DNA of 9,047 nucleotides from Planctomycetia bacterium (GTDB lineage Bacteria; Planctomycetota; Planctomycetia; Pirellulales; UBA1268). The translations under genes were made by a program, and so were the position numbers. The notes below the pieces were generated by a model that had not been told where the DNA came from, searched no databases, and saw only the letters and a program-made list of their open reading frames with translations. Shown piece by piece: positions 1-6,338 of this stretch (its first letter is position 1; every line of letters begins with the position of its first letter). The stretch covers positions 1 to 9,047 of the forward strand of contig RFPF01000108.1 in assembly GCA_009926295.1 (NCBI GenBank). The letters are read 5' to 3'.

Positions 1-477
1 ATCACCTCGAGCGCGGCGGCGGCGACGGCGTATCGCGGCGTGGGCTGGGTCGACAACGGCGACGGATCGAGAACCTTCGGCTTCGCAGCGGAGGGCGACA
101 CGAACCTCGATGGGCTCGTGGACCTGGCCGATCTGCAGAACATCCTCGCAGCGGGCAAGTACGGCACCTCGAGTGCGGCCGTGTGGGCCGAAGGCGATTT
201 CAACCTCGACGGCCTCGTGAACCTGGCCGACCTGCAGGACGTGCTTGCGAGCGGTCTCTACGGCAAGGGTGCGTACAAGTCGGCGGTGCTGAACGGAATC
301 GCCGGCCCGGTCGGCCTCGGCTCAGTCGAACTCGGTGGAATTTCGTTCTCGGGCGTCGTCGTGGTGCCCGAGCCACGGGGGATCGTGATCGCAGCGATGG
401 GGCTGGCTGGCGCGGCCTGGGGCGCGTGCCGGCGCAGGATGACGACACGCAGGCTGAAGTCGGGCAAGCGAGGCTGA
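1..477 (+). CDS. PEP-CTERM protein with two dockerin-like calcium-loop repeats (3' end only)
   Basis: This is the last 158 codons of a gene that begins before the window. The frame is open from base 1 and ends at a TGA at 475-477. Visible residues 32-55 and 65-88 are two copies of a dockerin/EF-hand-type loop, starting GDTNLDGLVDLADL and GDFNLDGLVNLADL, with Asp/Asn at loop positions 1, 3, 5 and 12. Residues 122-125 read VPEP, followed by a hydrophobic helix (about 127-143) and an Arg/Lys-rich tail (RRRMTTRRLKSGKRG). This VPEP, helix and basic tail are the hallmark of PEP-CTERM sorting signals, which are removed by an exosortase during export. The full protein is therefore probably exported and anchored or secreted at the cell surface, with calcium stabilising the repeats. 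The N-terminal part that would define its activity is outside the window. The GTG at 40 is only an internal Val codon. The gene ends 8 bp before the stop of the convergent DUF1552 gene. The PEP-CTERM call is confident; the specific role is unknown. Confidence 0.85.
   Translation: MTSSAAAATAYRGVGWVDNGDGSRTFGFAAEGDTNLDGLVDLADLQNILAAGKYGTSSAAVWAEGDFNLDGLVNLADLQDVLASGLYGKGAYKSAVLNGIAGPVGLGSVELGGISFSGVVVVPEPRGIVIAAMGLAGAAWGACRRRMTTRRLKSGKRG
94..264 (+). repeat. Tandem dockerin-type calcium-loop coding repeat, two copies, 99-bp period
   Basis: Copy 1 spans 94-165 and copy 2 spans 193-264, with a 27-bp linker. Both encode GDxNLDGLVxLADLQ, then a short helix and a Gly-x-Tyr-Gly end. They are also close at the DNA level: AACCTCGA, CTCGTG, AACCTGGCCGA or GACCTGGCCGA, and CTGCAG occur at matching places, with most differences at third positions. 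In each copy Asp/Asn at loop positions 1, 3, 5 and 12 (D33, N35, D37, D44 and D66, N68, D70, D77 of the visible protein) would bind one calcium ion. A true cellulosomal role is not implied, because such repeats are common at the C-termini of planctomycete exported proteins. Confidence 0.75.
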
Positions 478-485
478 AGCTCGTC

Positions 486-1790
486 CTACGTCGTCGGCTC
501 GAGGCCCGGCATGGTGCCCGCCGAGGTGGCAAACGCATCGGCCTCGAGGCCAGTCTGCCGCAGCACCGACAGGAACAGGTTTGGCAGCGGGTGGTTCTTC
601 TGCTGGTCGAAGGCGAGATGGCTGCCGTGCTCGAAGCCGCCTCCCGCCAGGAGCACCGGCATGTTCCGGTTGTCGTGGCTCGACGCGTTTCCGAGATTGC
701 TCGTGAGGAGCACCGACGTGCGGTCGAGGACCGAGCCCTCTCCCTCGTCGGACGCCATCAGGCCCCTGAGAAAATCCCCCCACGCCTTCACGATCTCCGT
801 CTCCACCAGGGCCAGCTGGGCGAGCTTCTCCTCGTCGCGGCCGTGGTGGGAGAGCGAGTGGTAGCCCTCGTCGACGCCCTCGATGGGGACCACCCCGCCG
901 CTGCCGCCGAGGTGGAACGTGATGAATCGGGTCGAATCGGTGGCGAGGGCCAGCCGGACCATGTCGCTCATGAGCCGTTGCCGCCCCACGAAGTCGTTGG
1001 GGTTGCCGATGTCCACCGGCTTGGTGATGTCGACCTTGGGCTTGGGCTTGTTGACCCACGACTCGCTCGCCACGAGCCGCTTCTCGAGTTCGCGGACGCT
1101 CGTCAGGTAGGCGTCGAGCCGGTTGCGATCGCCCACTCCCAGTTCGCGTTCGAGGGCCTGCGTGTCGTCGGCCACCAGATCCATGATGCTCTGCCCCTGC
1201 CTGGCCCGCTCGGACTGCCGTTTGCGGTCCGACTCGGAGTCGGCCACGAACAGCCGCGTGAAGAGCCGCGCCGGGGAGTCCTCGGCCGGGATCATCGAGC
1301 CCTGCTCGGTGTACGACGGGCTGTTGCTGCCCGCGAGGCCGAGCACGAGCGACGGGAATCGCGTCTGGCCGCCGAGATGCTTGGCGAGGAGCTGGTCGAT
1401 CGAGACGGTGTTCCGGCTCTGGGCCGAGGCGGTCATCGGTGCGGCCGTGAGCAGGCTGGCCTCGGCGCGATGGCCACCCGACACGTTCGGGTGCGACGCG
1501 CCGCTCACCACCGTGAAGTGCCCGCGCAGGTCCCCGAGCGCCTCGAGATACCGCGAGGGCTTGTAGTCGCGGCCGGCCGTCGCGGGGTTGAGGTTCTCGG
1601 ACACGAGCCCCAGCCCGAGCGTCATCGCGACGAACCGCCGGGGTGGTTTCGGGGCGGAGGTGTCGCCGAACGCCGCCTGCATCGCGGACAGCCACGGCAC
1701 GGCCAGGGCCACGCCCGAGCCCTTGAGCAGCGTGCGCCGCGGCAGGGCCCGCTGGAAGTCGAATCGGATGGGAGTGGGAAGCGGCGGCAT
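486..1790 (-). CDS. DUF1552 family exported protein
   Basis: The product is a 434-residue protein of the planctomycete DUF1552 family, whose biochemical role is not established. The start ATG (1788-1790) is preceded by AAAAGG (1800-1805) at a 9-base spacing. The frame stays open further upstream but only as a shadow of the neighbouring gene. Residues 17-24 read PRRTLLKG, then a hydrophobic stretch to about residue 41 (VALAVPWLSAMQAAFG). This resembles a twin-arginine (Tat) leader, so export of a folded protein is likely. Family-type segments follow: LGLGLVSENLNP (58-69), HFTVVSGASHPNVSGGHRAE (91-110), and a helical stretch near 190-245 with LDAYLTSVRELEKRL (226-240). The C-terminal part has YHSLSHHG (310-317) and SNLGNASSHDNRNMPVLLAGGG (364-385), which recall the distant DUF1501/alkaline-phosphatase-superfamily fold. 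Length fits the family. It lies 32 bp downstream of the DUF1592 cytochrome-like gene, the usual partner in planctomycetes, so co-transcription and joint action are inferred. Confidence 0.88.
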   Translation of the reverse strand: MPPLPTPIRFDFQRALPRRTLLKGSGVALAVPWLSAMQAAFGDTSAPKPPRRFVAMTLGLGLVSENLNPATAGRDYKPSRYLEALGDLRGHFTVVSGASHPNVSGGHRAEASLLTAAPMTASAQSRNTVSIDQLLAKHLGGQTRFPSLVLGLAGSNSPSYTEQGSMIPAEDSPARLFTRLFVADSESDRKRQSERARQGQSIMDLVADDTQALERELGVGDRNRLDAYLTSVRELEKRLVASESWVNKPKPKVDITKPVDIGNPNDFVGRQRLMSDMVRLALATDSTRFITFHLGGSGGVVPIEGVDEGYHSLSHHGRDEEKLAQLALVETEIVKAWGDFLRGLMASDEGEGSVLDRTSVLLTSNLGNASSHDNRNMPVLLAGGGFEHGSHLAFDQQKNHPLPNLFLSVLRQTGLEADAFATSAGTMPGLEPTT

Positions 1791-1799
1791 GGCGGCGGA

Positions 1800-1805
1800 C
1801 CTTTT
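1800..1805 (-). promoter_or_regulatory. Ribosome-binding site of the DUF1552 gene
   Basis: Read on the minus strand this is AAAAGG, 9 bases before the ATG at 1788-1790. It fixes the DUF1552 start there rather than at upstream in-frame codons. It also lies in the only gap (1791-1822) between the two genes, which supports one transcript with independent translation initiation. Confidence 0.55.
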
Positions 1806-1822
1806 CGGGAGAGGCGGCGGAA

Positions 1823-4243
1823 CTACTTGCTGAGGAACGTGGGATGCGTGACGACGGCGTGGACGACCGACTTCAGTCCGTGGCCGTTGCGGGCGGCGGC
1901 GGCGATCTCCTTCACGGCCTTGCGGTCGGCGTACGACAGCGTGGCTCCCGTGCCGTAGGCGAGCATCTGGCCGGCCACGGCCTCGGTGAGGAGGTCGGCC
2001 TCGCCCGCCGCCAGGGCCCGGAAGTCGTCGAATCCCGAGAATTTCCGGCCGTTGGCGAGGACGTCGGCGGCGTCGATCTTCTGGCCCTTCGTGTGCTTGC
2101 CGTCGACGATCGCGATGTACTGTGTGCGCCACTTCCCGGACGGATCGAAGTTCTCGAGTGCGAAGCCGATCGGGTCGAAGAGCCTGTGGCACGATGCGCA
2201 GGCCGAGTCGGCGCGGTGCTGCGCCAGCTGCTCGCGGATCGTCTTCGCCCCGCGGATGTCGGGCTCGATCGCGGGTACGCCCGACGGTGGCGGATGGGCA
2301 GGCAGGCCGAACAGCCTCTCCGAGACCCAGGAGCCGCGGATCACGGGAGACGTATTGTTGCCGTTGGCCGTCACCTTGAGGATCGCGCCCTGCGACAGCA
2401 CCCCGCCCCGGTGCGTGCCCGCGGGCAGCTTCACCCGGCGAAGCTCGTCGCCGGCGACGTCTGGAATGCCGTAGAAGCGGGCGAGTCGGCTGTTGAGGTA
2501 GGTGACGTCGGCCGACGCGAGCCAGGAGACGGAGCGGTTCTCGCGGAGCATCTCCTCGAGAAAGGCATGGGTCTCGCCGAGCATGGAGCGTTGCACGATC
2601 GCATCGAAGTCGCGGAACAACTTGCGGTCCGGCTCGGTGAAGTCGATCTGGTCGAGGTCGAGCCACTCGGCGGAGAAGTCCTCGATGAATCGCCGCGTCG
2701 CTTTCCGGTCGCCCCCGCCGATGCCGAGGAGGCGGTCGGCCTGGGCCGTGAGCGTGGCGGAGTCGTGGAGCTTGCCGGCGTCGGCAAGCGTTACGAGATC
2801 GGCGTCGGGAGGTGCTCCGGTGAGAAAGTAGGAGAGCCGGGCGGCGATCGCATGGTCGTCGAGCCGCCCCGGGCCCTCGGCGAGGTAGATGAAACGCGGA
2901 GAGCAGAGGATCGCCCGGTAGCCGGCTCTCAGCGCCGCGTCGAACGTGCCGCCGGCATCGAGAACGCTCTTCGCGAGCGACACGATCGGGTCGAGGTCGA
3001 CGGCCTCGACGGGGCGGCGAAACGCACGGCGGCCGAAATCCCTCACCAGCCGCTCGACATCGGCCGCGGGCATTTTCGGCCGGGCTCGAAAGCCGCCGCC
3101 ATCCTTCGGCTCGAACCGCACGTCGCCGAACAGCAACCGGCGCACGCCGTCGTCGCCCGGGCCGCGATGGAATCGCTCCATCGTCAGCCGCTCCATCGCG
3201 ATTCCCGGCACGTTCTGGGGCGTCCCCTCCCCGGCCCCGACCTGCCCGTCGGCGAACGAGGCCCTCTTGAGCGTGACATCCCCGGGCCGGATCTCCAGCA
3301 TCTCCCGCCGCGGCAGCCAGGCTTCGAACTCGATCTCGCGGGGCGTCGGCATCGCCTCGAAAGAGGTCACGTACTCGAGCAGCGGCGCATTCGACACGCA
3401 GGGCCCGGTATGCACCGTCGTCCAGACGCCCCCGGTCTCGGGTGGGTTGAGGGCAGACACCTTGAGCCGGAACCGATACCAGCCGTCGGCAGGCGCCGTC
3501 GTGGCCGGGAGACGTCCGTAGTAGGTGGTGCCGTTGGACCAGACGACGGCCCGGCCGTCGAGCAATTCGGGTTCACGGCAGCGGACCTTCGGATCGATAC
3601 GGGAGATCCCCTTGGCGTCGAAGTCCTTCGCATACGCGTCGGGCGGCGAGAAGGCCCGCCGGAACGCCTCGTCGAGCCCAGCGTCGACCATGGCCAGGTG
3701 TCGCTCGAGGTGGTGGTGCGACATCGTCTGCCGCTGGGCCACGGTCGTGAACCCGCCGGGCCGTCCCTCCACCGGGACGAGTTTCGCCAACGGAATGTCG
3801 ATGCCCAGGAGGGCGTGAAGCGACCGCTCGACTTCTCGAGGGGAGAGCCGGCGGGCCCGCACGCGGCCGAACGTCTCGTCGCGGTCCTGGATCGCCTGCC
3901 GCAGCCACGTGCCGGCCGCCTTGACGAACGATCGCCGCACCGAGTCCGCGATCTTCGCGTCCTCGGGCGGCGGCATCTCGCCCGCCTCCACCCGCTCGAT
4001 GATCCTGGTCCAGCGGGCGTCGCCCTGCGGATCTTCCGGGTCGAATCGCAGGGCCGCGATGTCGAGGCCACCGTCGGCTTTCGGTCCCTCGTGGCAGTCC
4101 AGGCAGCGGGTCTTCAAAAACGACTGCACCGCCTTCGGCGGCACGGCGCCCCCGGCCGGCGCCTCCGCCCGCGCCCCGGCCACGGCTGCCATGCAGAGGC
4201 AGCCGGCCCCGAACACGGTCCAGCTAAACCGCGATGTGTTCAT
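1823..4243 (-). CDS. DUF1592-family planctomycete cytochrome-like protein with two CXXCH motifs
   Basis: The product is an 806-residue exported protein. I chose the ATG at 4241-4243 because it puts a Sec signal peptide first (MNTSRFSWTVFGAGCLCMAA, cleavage probably after ARA near residue 26) and leaves a leader of about 57 bases after the TATAAT at 4307-4312. An in-frame ATG at 4291 would bury the signal. Order of modules: an N-terminal cytochrome c-like region with CLDCH (47-51); a DUF1587-like segment RRLSPREVERSLHALLGID (131-149); a beta-rich insert (about 225-335, including GWYRFRLKV); a DUF1595-like segment with FGRRAFRRPV (403-412); DUF1592 (about 460-595, RLDDHAIAARLSYFLTG then FSAEWLDLDQ); DUF1588 (about 605-705) with a second haem-type motif CASCH (682-686) followed by RLFDPIGFALENFDPSG; and a DUF1585-like C-terminus (about 722-806). 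CXXCH with export predicts covalent haem c and periplasmic redox work, but the substrate is unknown. It is the first gene of the pair with DUF1552. Confidence 0.9.
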   Translation of the reverse strand: MNTSRFSWTVFGAGCLCMAAVAGARAEAPAGGAVPPKAVQSFLKTRCLDCHEGPKADGGLDIAALRFDPEDPQGDARWTRIIERVEAGEMPPPEDAKIADSVRRSFVKAAGTWLRQAIQDRDETFGRVRARRLSPREVERSLHALLGIDIPLAKLVPVEGRPGGFTTVAQRQTMSHHHLERHLAMVDAGLDEAFRRAFSPPDAYAKDFDAKGISRIDPKVRCREPELLDGRAVVWSNGTTYYGRLPATTAPADGWYRFRLKVSALNPPETGGVWTTVHTGPCVSNAPLLEYVTSFEAMPTPREIEFEAWLPRREMLEIRPGDVTLKRASFADGQVGAGEGTPQNVPGIAMERLTMERFHRGPGDDGVRRLLFGDVRFEPKDGGGFRARPKMPAADVERLVRDFGRRAFRRPVEAVDLDPIVSLAKSVLDAGGTFDAALRAGYRAILCSPRFIYLAEGPGRLDDHAIAARLSYFLTGAPPDADLVTLADAGKLHDSATLTAQADRLLGIGGGDRKATRRFIEDFSAEWLDLDQIDFTEPDRKLFRDFDAIVQRSMLGETHAFLEEMLRENRSVSWLASADVTYLNSRLARFYGIPDVAGDELRRVKLPAGTHRGGVLSQGAILKVTANGNNTSPVIRGSWVSERLFGLPAHPPPSGVPAIEPDIRGAKTIREQLAQHRADSACASCHRLFDPIGFALENFDPSGKWRTQYIAIVDGKHTKGQKIDAADVLANGRKFSGFDDFRALAAGEADLLTEAVAGQMLAYGTGATLSYADRKAVKEIAAAARNGHGLKSVVHAVVTHPTFLSK

Positions 4244-4306
4244 GACCGGTCGTCCAGCCGGAATCTGGCCGGTACTCGGAAAGATCGTCATGCCGACCCA
4301 GTCGAC

Positions 4307-4312
4307 ATTATA
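4307..4312 (-). promoter_or_regulatory. Candidate -10 element for the DUF1592-DUF1552 unit
   Basis: On the minus strand these bases read TATAAT, a perfect sigma70 -10 hexamer and conspicuous in a very GC-rich region. It would start transcription near 4300, giving a 5' leader of about 57 bases before the ATG at 4243. No TTGACA-like -35 box is visible at 16-18 bases upstream, where the sequence is GC-rich, so an activator or another sigma factor might be needed. The call is an inference from one hexamer. Confidence 0.4.
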
Positions 4313-4336
4313 GGGAGTCGTGCCGTCCCGGCCCCC

Positions 4337-4364
4337 CCGGCTTTTCGCCGGCCCCTAGCGGGCC
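4337..4364. other. G/C-rich hairpin block between divergent genes
   Basis: CCGGC (4337-4341) can pair with GCCGG (4347-4351) around a TTTTC loop. An overlapping stem, GGCCC (4350-4354) with GGGCC (4360-4364), is also possible, and the two share bases so they would compete. A run of seven C lies directly before (4332-4338). The block sits between the minus-strand TATAAT and the kup start, so it would fall in the kup leader if transcription begins upstream. No U-run follows on either strand, which argues against an intrinsic terminator. It may be regulatory or just GC-rich sequence. Confidence 0.3.
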
Positions 4365-4405
4365 CGGCTGCATCGGGACTATGGTCCGGTCCTCAGGAAA
4401 GCCCC

Positions 4406-6331
4406 ATGGATTCCGGACAGGAAGCCGAACCCGTCGCCGAGCCGCGGCCCCGCTCGCGCGGGGTGTGGCAGCTCGCGCTGTGCGCGCTGGGCGTGGTCTT
4501 CGGCGACATCGGCACCAGTCCGCTCTACACGCTGAAGGAGTGCCTGCTCGTCGCGGGGCGCGACCGGCCCGTGGAGCAGGCCGACCTGTTCGGAATCCTC
4601 TCGCTCATGTTCTGGGCCCTGGTGATGGTGGTCACCGTGAAGTACGTGGTGTTCGTGATGCGGGCGTCCCACGACGGCGAAGGGGGGATCCTCGCCCTCC
4701 TGGCGCTGGTTCCCGAGAGGTATCGCACGGGCCCGCGGGGGATCGGCGGAGTGTCCGGCATGACCCTCCTCGCCGTGGCCGGCGCGGCTTTGCTGTACGG
4801 CGACGGCGTGATCACGCCCGCCATTTCGGTGCTCAGCGCCGTCGAAGGGCTGGCGATCGCGAGCCCGGAGCTCGCTCCGGGGGTCGTGCCGATCACGTGC
4901 CTGATCCTGCTCGGGCTGTTCTCGATCCAGAAGCGGGGCACCGGCAGCGTGGGGCGCCTGTTCGGCCCGATCATGCTCGTCTGGTTCCTGACGCTCGCCG
5001 CGCTCGGGCTGTGGCAGATCTCCCAGCGGCCCGACGTGCTCGGGGCGCTGCTCCCGACGCACGGGGTCGAGTTCTTCCAGCGGCACGGCCTCCGCGGTCT
5101 TTTGATCCTCGGATCGGTGGTGCTGGTGGTCACTGGCGGCGAGGCGCTGTACGCCGACATGGGCCACTTCGGGCTCGTGCCGATCCGGCGGGCGTGGCTG
5201 ACGCTGGTCATGCCCGCCCTCGTGCTGGCCTATCTCGGCCAGGGCGCCCTGTTGCTGCGGGAGCCCGCTGCGGCGGCCAATCCCTTCTTCGCGATGGTGC
5301 CGGCCGGGGCCGCCACCTATGCGCTCGTCGTGCTCGCGAGCCTCGCCACGATCATCGCCTCGCAGGCGCTCATCTCGGGGGCCTTCTCGCTCACACGGCA
5401 GGCGATGCTGCTCGGCTTCCTGCCGCGGGTCACCGTCCGCCACACCGCCTACGAGAGCGAGGGGCAGATCTACATCCCCCAGGTCAACGTGCTCCTGGGA
5501 GCGGGCTGCCTGGCCCTCGTTCTCACGTTTCGCGAGTCGGTGAAGCTGGCCGCCGCCTACGGCCTCGCGGTCACCGGCACGATGGTGGTGACGACCGTCC
5601 TGTATTACCTCGTCATCCGCCACACCTGGGGCTGGGGACGGCTGCGGTCGCTGTCGGTGCTCGTGCTGTTCCTGGCGTTCGACCTGCCCTTCCTCGCGGC
5701 CAACCTCTTCAAATTCTTCGACGGAGGCTATGTGCCGATGCTGATCGGCTCCGGACTGATCGCAGCGATGCTCATCTGGAGCCACGGCCGCACCGCCGTG
5801 ATGCAGAACTACTCGCGGCAGTACGGGCCGTTCGAGACGGAATGGCCGCGGCTCCGGCCGCTCGTCGTGGCCCGCGTGCCGGGCGCGGCCGTGTTTTTGG
5901 CCACGGACGCCGACCACGTGCCGCCGGTGCTCGTGCACCAGATCAAGGCCACCCGCACCCTGCACGAGACGGTGGTGCTCCTGACGGTGGTCGACGCCCC
6001 GCAGCCGGAGGTTCCCGAGGCCGGACGGGCGATCGTGGAGCCGCTCGGAGACGGGTTCCTGCGGGTGGCGGTCCGCTTCGGCTTCATGGAGCAGCCGCTC
6101 CTCATCCCCTGCCTGCGGCGGATCGTCGCCGAGAGGGGGCTTGCCGTCGATCTCGACGCCGCGACGTTCTTCATCGGCCACTCGACGATCGTGGCCGACG
6201 CCGCCGGCACGCTCGCCTTCATCCCCGAGGCGATCTTCGCCTACCTCAAGAGGAACGCCGTGCGCGAGGAGCAGCGCTACGGGCTGCCCGCCGGGCAGGT
6301 GATGGAGATCGGCGAACAGATCTCCATCTGA
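4406..6331 (+). CDS. kup: Kup-type low-affinity potassium uptake transporter
   Basis: The product is a 641-residue inner-membrane K+ transporter, thought to work by K+/H+ symport in this family. The start ATG follows AGGA (4395-4398) at a 7-base spacing. The family hallmarks are colinear with E. coli Kup: VVFGDIGTSPLYTLKECL (30-47), FVMRASHDGEGGILAL (83-98), YGDGVITPAISVLSAVEGL (131-149), IQKRGTGSVGRLFGPIMLVW (174-193), GGEALYADMGHFG (244-256), YLGQGALLL (276-284), NPFF (292-295), ASQALISGAFSLTRQA (318-333), GQIYIPQVN (353-361), AAAYGLAVTGTM (382-393) and FFDGGYVPM (437-445). About twelve membrane helices span residues 22-458. A cytoplasmic C-terminal domain follows (about 459-641) with the usual VPGAAVFL (491-498), LHETVVLLTV (519-528) and TFFIGHSTI (587-595). 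Length is near the E. coli value of about 622; the extra residues are mainly an acidic, proline-rich N-terminus. The charged residues in membrane helix motifs (D34, D133, E246, D251) are intact, so it looks functional. It stands alone, divergent from the cytochrome-like gene and convergent with the hydrolase gene. Confidence 0.97.
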   Translation: MDSGQEAEPVAEPRPRSRGVWQLALCALGVVFGDIGTSPLYTLKECLLVAGRDRPVEQADLFGILSLMFWALVMVVTVKYVVFVMRASHDGEGGILALLALVPERYRTGPRGIGGVSGMTLLAVAGAALLYGDGVITPAISVLSAVEGLAIASPELAPGVVPITCLILLGLFSIQKRGTGSVGRLFGPIMLVWFLTLAALGLWQISQRPDVLGALLPTHGVEFFQRHGLRGLLILGSVVLVVTGGEALYADMGHFGLVPIRRAWLTLVMPALVLAYLGQGALLLREPAAAANPFFAMVPAGAATYALVVLASLATIIASQALISGAFSLTRQAMLLGFLPRVTVRHTAYESEGQIYIPQVNVLLGAGCLALVLTFRESVKLAAAYGLAVTGTMVVTTVLYYLVIRHTWGWGRLRSLSVLVLFLAFDLPFLAANLFKFFDGGYVPMLIGSGLIAAMLIWSHGRTAVMQNYSRQYGPFETEWPRLRPLVVARVPGAAVFLATDADHVPPVLVHQIKATRTLHETVVLLTVVDAPQPEVPEAGRAIVEPLGDGFLRVAVRFGFMEQPLLIPCLRRIVAERGLAVDLDAATFFIGHSTIVADAAGTLAFIPEAIFAYLKRNAVREEQRYGLPAGQVMEIGEQISI

Positions 6332-6338
6332 CGGATGC

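Noticed and set aside
322..1695. 457-codon minus-strand frame overlapping the DUF1552 gene in another phase
   Set aside because: It is Arg/Pro/Ala-rich without recognisable domains, while the DUF1552 frame has a leader, a ribosome-binding site and family motifs.
1791..2666. Upstream in-frame extension of the DUF1552 protein into the DUF1592 gene
   Set aside because: It would overlap the DUF1592 coding region by some 840 bases and bury the Tat-like leader. The ATG at 1790 has its own ribosome-binding site.
4276..4300. Lipoprotein or longer N-terminus for the DUF1592 protein, from the ATG at 4291
   Set aside because: The extra 16 residues would precede the signal peptide, and the TATAAT would leave a leader of only about 9 bases. 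The cysteines at residues 15 and 17 do not sit in a good lipobox (Gly at -3), so a signal peptidase I site is more likely.
1844..4405. The kup reading frame is open for about 2.5 kb upstream, across the whole antisense of the DUF1592 gene
   Set aside because: The translation is Arg/Gly/Val-rich, has no family motifs and mirrors a well-supported gene. Stop codons are simply rare in GC-rich DNA. Kup starts at 4406, where a ribosome-binding site and the family N-terminus coincide.
4244..4405. c-di-AMP (ydaO-type) or other riboswitch ahead of kup
   Set aside because: Potassium transporter genes can carry such switches, but only two short overlapping G/C stems are visible here, and no conserved riboswitch core was recognised in the short leader.
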